Positions 61,952 to 64,000 of a stretch of DNA of 64,000 nt are shown one piece after another. Source of the stretch: Pyrobaculum neutrophilum V24Sta (GTDB lineage Archaea > Thermoproteota > Thermoprotei > Thermoproteales > Thermoproteaceae); assembly GCF_000019805.1 (NCBI RefSeq), contig NC_010525.1, positions 310,001 through 374,000 on the forward strand, in the 5' to 3' direction. The position numbers and the translations under genes are program-made. Numbering within the stretch: position 1 is the first letter of the stretch; every line of letters begins with the position of its first letter. The notes under the pieces were generated by a model. The model saw nothing but the letters and a program-made list of their open reading frames with translations, was not told the DNA's origin and did no database searches.

Positions 61952-62362
61952 ATGCATGAGTGGTCTCTCGCGCTTTCGGTTGTCCAAACGGTGGACAGGT
62001 GGGCTAGGGAGCACAACGCCGAGGTGAAGAGGGTTGTCCTCTCGGTGCCGGTGGTATCGCAGCTGGACCTCTCCATCTTGCGGGAGGCTTTCGACATGTT
62101 GAAGATGGATTCTAGGCTGGAGAAGGCTACCCTAGACGTAAAGGTGAGGTCTCCAAGGTACAGATGTAGGGCGTGTGGATACGTATTCGGCCACGAGGAG
62201 GTCTCGTCCCAGATCGAGGCGCTGGTTGGGAAATATGGGGAGGAGTACCCGCTCCACCTCGTTCCCGAGCTTCTGCCGGCCTTTGTTAAATGCCCCAGGT
62301 GCGGCTCCCACGACATCGAGGCGGATCTCGCAATACAGGTGGAGGAGATAGAGACGATATGA
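61952..62362 (+). CDS. hypA: Hydrogenase/nickel metallochaperone HypA
   Basis: 136 residues, archaeal length. N-terminal nickel site MHEWSLA (Met1-His2-Glu3). Zinc finger CRACG and CPRCG, separated by an insertion as in Thermococcus HypA. It delivers Ni(II) to the large subunit together with HypB. The stop overlaps the start of the P-loop ATPase gene (ATGA), consistent with a HypA-HypB pair. Confidence 0.95.
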   Translation: MHEWSLALSVVQTVDRWAREHNAEVKRVVLSVPVVSQLDLSILREAFDMLKMDSRLEKATLDVKVRSPRYRCRACGYVFGHEEVSSQIEALVGKYGEEYPLHLVPELLPAFVKCPRCGSHDIEADLAIQVEEIETI

Positions 62363-63084
62363 GGCCCCTGCTGGAGAGGGCTAGGGACAACCTCCGCGGC
62401 AGGGAGGTGGTGGCTGTGATGAGCGGGAAGGGCGGCGTCGGCAAGTCCACCGTGGCGGCTCTCCTGGCTGTGGGGAGGGGCAACACGGCGCTGGTCGATC
62501 TGGACATATTCGGCATGTCTACGCCGAGGCTCTTCGGCGTGGTTGGGAGGCTACACGAGGTGGAGAAGGAGGGGATTAGGCCTTTCGAGGTGGGGGGAGT
62601 TAAGCTGTTTAGCCTCGGCGGTGTGGTTGGAGATAGGTATGTGGTTCTTCCGGGGGCTAACGAGGGCGGCGTGGTGGAGGCCATCCTCGCCTTCGCGGAC
62701 CTCCGCGGCGTTGATAGGGTTGTGGTGGACATGCCGCCGGGCATGGGCGAGGCCCTCCTGGCGCTTGAGAGGGTGGCCAGGTTCAAGCCTGTGCTTGTGT
62801 CTACGCCCTCCGCCATGTCTGTAAAGGTGGTGTCTCACCTGGCTGAGTACCTCGTGGAGAGGGGGGCGAAGCCGGCTGCCCTCGTGTTAAACATGGCCTA
62901 TGTGGAGTGCGGCGGGGGTAGGGTGTACCCATTCGGCAGAGGAGATGATGCGAGGCGGCTGGCGGAGCGGCTGGGGGCGGCCTTGGTGGAGCTCCCCATA
63001 GACCCGGAGCTGGAGAGCTACGTTGGGAGAATCGGCGAATATAGGGGGCCCGCGTATAGGGAGCTCCTCAAGGCGGGGCTGTGA
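62359..63084 (+). CDS. hypB: Mrp/MinD-family ATPase, probable archaeal HypB
   Basis: 241 residues from the ATG that overlaps hypA. Deviant Walker A VMSGKGGVGKSTVAAL, NTALVDLDIFG, VVDMPPGMGEALLAL. It is not the GTPase HypB of bacteria; Thermococcus uses an Mrp/MinD-type ATPase as HypB with HypA, and the pairing here fits that. No CxxC pair for an Fe-S cluster carrier of the Mrp/NBP35 kind is obvious, which supports the HypB reading. GTGA overlap with the next gene. Confidence 0.82.
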   Translation: MRPLLERARDNLRGREVVAVMSGKGGVGKSTVAALLAVGRGNTALVDLDIFGMSTPRLFGVVGRLHEVEKEGIRPFEVGGVKLFSLGGVVGDRYVVLPGANEGGVVEAILAFADLRGVDRVVVDMPPGMGEALLALERVARFKPVLVSTPSAMSVKVVSHLAEYLVERGAKPAALVLNMAYVECGGGRVYPFGRGDDARRLAERLGAALVELPIDPELESYVGRIGEYRGPAYRELLKAGL

Positions 63085-63668
63085 GCTACGGCGCCTCCTA
63101 CTACTTCTGGGCCATATACGGCACGGAGATAGACGTACCAGCTTTCTTAAACAAGCTGGTCGGCCTCGGCTACGAGGTTGGGAAGGCGTACTACAGGTCG
63201 GGCTCGGTCCAGGTGGAGCCCCTCCCGGGGGGCCACGCCGCGAGGAGGGTGTACGAGGAGGGGGAGGTGAGGGTTTATGTGGACACGGCTAGGTGGGCGG
63301 TTGGAGTATCCGGCGAGGGGTACCACCTCACGGCGAGGGGAGTAGCCGACGTCTCAAGGGCGTTTATGGAGCTGTCTTTCCCCGAGCCTCCCCGCGCAGA
63401 GTTCCACGTGTCTCTGGGCTTCTCCGGGGAGAACTGCAGGAGGGGGGTGGTGAAGATAGCCGACCTGGAGATGGCCGTCGACGGCTTTGTGCTTACGGCG
63501 GGGTCGCCTCAGGGGGGCGAGGGGGTCTACGCCGCCGTAAACCCCGCGGGGGGCGGGAGGTACATACTCTACGTCGTGGTGGGGGGCGGCTGGAGCTACG
63601 TGGTCACCTATATGAAGAGGATTGGAGATGTTTTAAACGGGATAGTGCAGTACGTAACCTGCAGATAA
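63081..63668 (+). CDS. Hypothetical protein at the end of the hypAB string, 195 residues
   Basis: GTG start in a GTGA overlap with hypB, so translation is coupled. Predicted alpha/beta: ASYYFWAIYGTEIDVPAFLN at the start, a central beta-rich part, then GGGRYILYVVVGGGWSYVVT and a short helix. Cysteines only at NCRRG and near the C terminus (VTCR). No family recognised. Function perhaps tied to nickel delivery, on context alone. Confidence 0.6.
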   Translation: MSYGASYYFWAIYGTEIDVPAFLNKLVGLGYEVGKAYYRSGSVQVEPLPGGHAARRVYEEGEVRVYVDTARWAVGVSGEGYHLTARGVADVSRAFMELSFPEPPRAEFHVSLGFSGENCRRGVVKIADLEMAVDGFVLTAGSPQGGEGVYAAVNPAGGGRYILYVVVGGGWSYVVTYMKRIGDVLNGIVQYVTCR

Positions 63669-63714
63669 TTATAATTCGCTAGAAATCTTTAAATTCTAGA
63701 GTCGGATGTTTCCT

Positions 63715-64000
63715 ATGAAGGCGGGGGACATAGCCAGGAAACCGCCTGTGACGGTCGCCCAGACGGCCTCCATAAGAGAGGCGGCGAAGCTCATGGCCGA
63801 GGCGAGGGTTGGGCTTGTGGTGGTGGTGGACCCGGGGGACCCGGGGCGTATACTTGGCGTCGTGAGCGAGCGGGATGTGATAAGGGCGGTGGCCTCCGGC
63901 CTAGACCTATCGCGTCCGGTGAGAGACGTCATGTCCTCTCCTGTGGTCGCCGTAGATGCTGAGGAGCCGGTGCAGAACGCGGCTAGGGCTATGCGGAACC
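63715..64000 (+). CDS. CBS-domain protein, N-terminal part (cut by right edge)
   Basis: About 95 residues are visible: MKAGDIARKPPVTVAQTASI, then GRILGVVSERDVIRAVASGL and VRDVMSSPVVAVDAEEPVQN. This is one CBS repeat and the start of a second; such pairs bind adenosine nucleotides and act as switches. Two in-frame ATGs exist (63706 and 63715); TTTAAATT at about 63687-63694 favours 63715 for a leaderless transcript. The protein may be a stand-alone CBS pair or have a further domain outside the window. Confidence 0.8.
   Translation, partial: MKAGDIARKPPVTVAQTASIREAAKLMAEARVGLVVVVDPGDPGRILGVVSERDVIRAVASGLDLSRPVRDVMSSPVVAVDAEEPVQNAARAMRN

Noticed and set aside
1-64000. CRISPR array in the window
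   Set aside because: No run of regularly spaced 24-37 base repeats was seen; the only strong direct repeat is the in-frame duplication in the binding-protein gene.

Overview
The window looks like a hyperthermophilic crenarchaeon of the Thermoproteales, most likely Pyrobaculum or a close relative. The evidence is high G+C, mostly leaderless genes with a TATA box about 26 bases before the start codon, archaeal PhoU with an AbrB domain, a crenarchaeal hyn/isp [NiFe] hydrogenase, an Mrp-type HypB, NikR, DUF973 and thermopsin-like genes, and tight ATGA/GTGA gene overlaps. The genus is an inference. No rRNA, tRNA or CRISPR array was found.

Layout. 0-6 kb: the end of a formate-dehydrogenase-type cytochrome b, a TnpB relic, an orphan Cas6, PanD, an aldo/keto reductase, an FAD oxidoreductase and FeoB. 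5.7-9.8 kb: PhoU divergent from pstS-pstC-pstA, with no pstB. 9.9-12.5 kb: an endonuclease-V-like protein, a beta-carbonic-anhydrase-like protein and a DUF4143 ATPase. 12.6-30.6 kb: a metal/tetrapyrrole island. On the minus strand it has a tandem-domain binding protein, permease, ATPase, Gate protein, methyltransferase and a second Gate protein. On the plus strand it has a CobN split into two genes, a ChlI-ChlD fusion, a second intact CobN and another tandem-domain binding protein. 30.7-33.3 kb: anaerobic ribonucleotide reductase NrdD/NrdG. 33.3-41.5 kb: accessory genes and decay, including a MFS/CobN deletion relic, a frameshifted FmdE pseudogene, a thermopsin-DUF973 protein and an acetyl-CoA-synthetase-like protein without key catalytic motifs. 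41.6-47.4 kb: a DUF364 protein, a third binding protein/permease/ATPase set and cbiM-cbiN-like-cbiQ-cbiO.

47.4-63.7 kb is a complete [NiFe] hydrogenase island. The maturation genes run leftward (hypE, a metallo-beta-lactamase-fold protein, hypD, hypC, hypF, an unknown gene). The structural genes run rightward (hynS, isp1, isp2, hynL), followed by a maturation protease, two unknown small genes, nikR, hypA, an Mrp-type hypB and another unknown gene. A CBS-domain gene is cut by the right edge.

The common theme is transition-metal handling: iron (FeoB), cobalt or nickel (CbiMQO, NikR, Hyp) and metal-tetrapyrrole chemistry (CobN/ChlID, BtuFCD-like transporters). Four promoters of the metal genes (split cobN, two binding proteins, hypA) carry the hexamer TAATAC at exactly position -32, abutting the TATA box. 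Related GTAATA/TATTAC half-sites lie before cbiM and before the minus-strand transporter operon. This suggests a shared metal-responsive regulon, possibly under the NikR encoded here.
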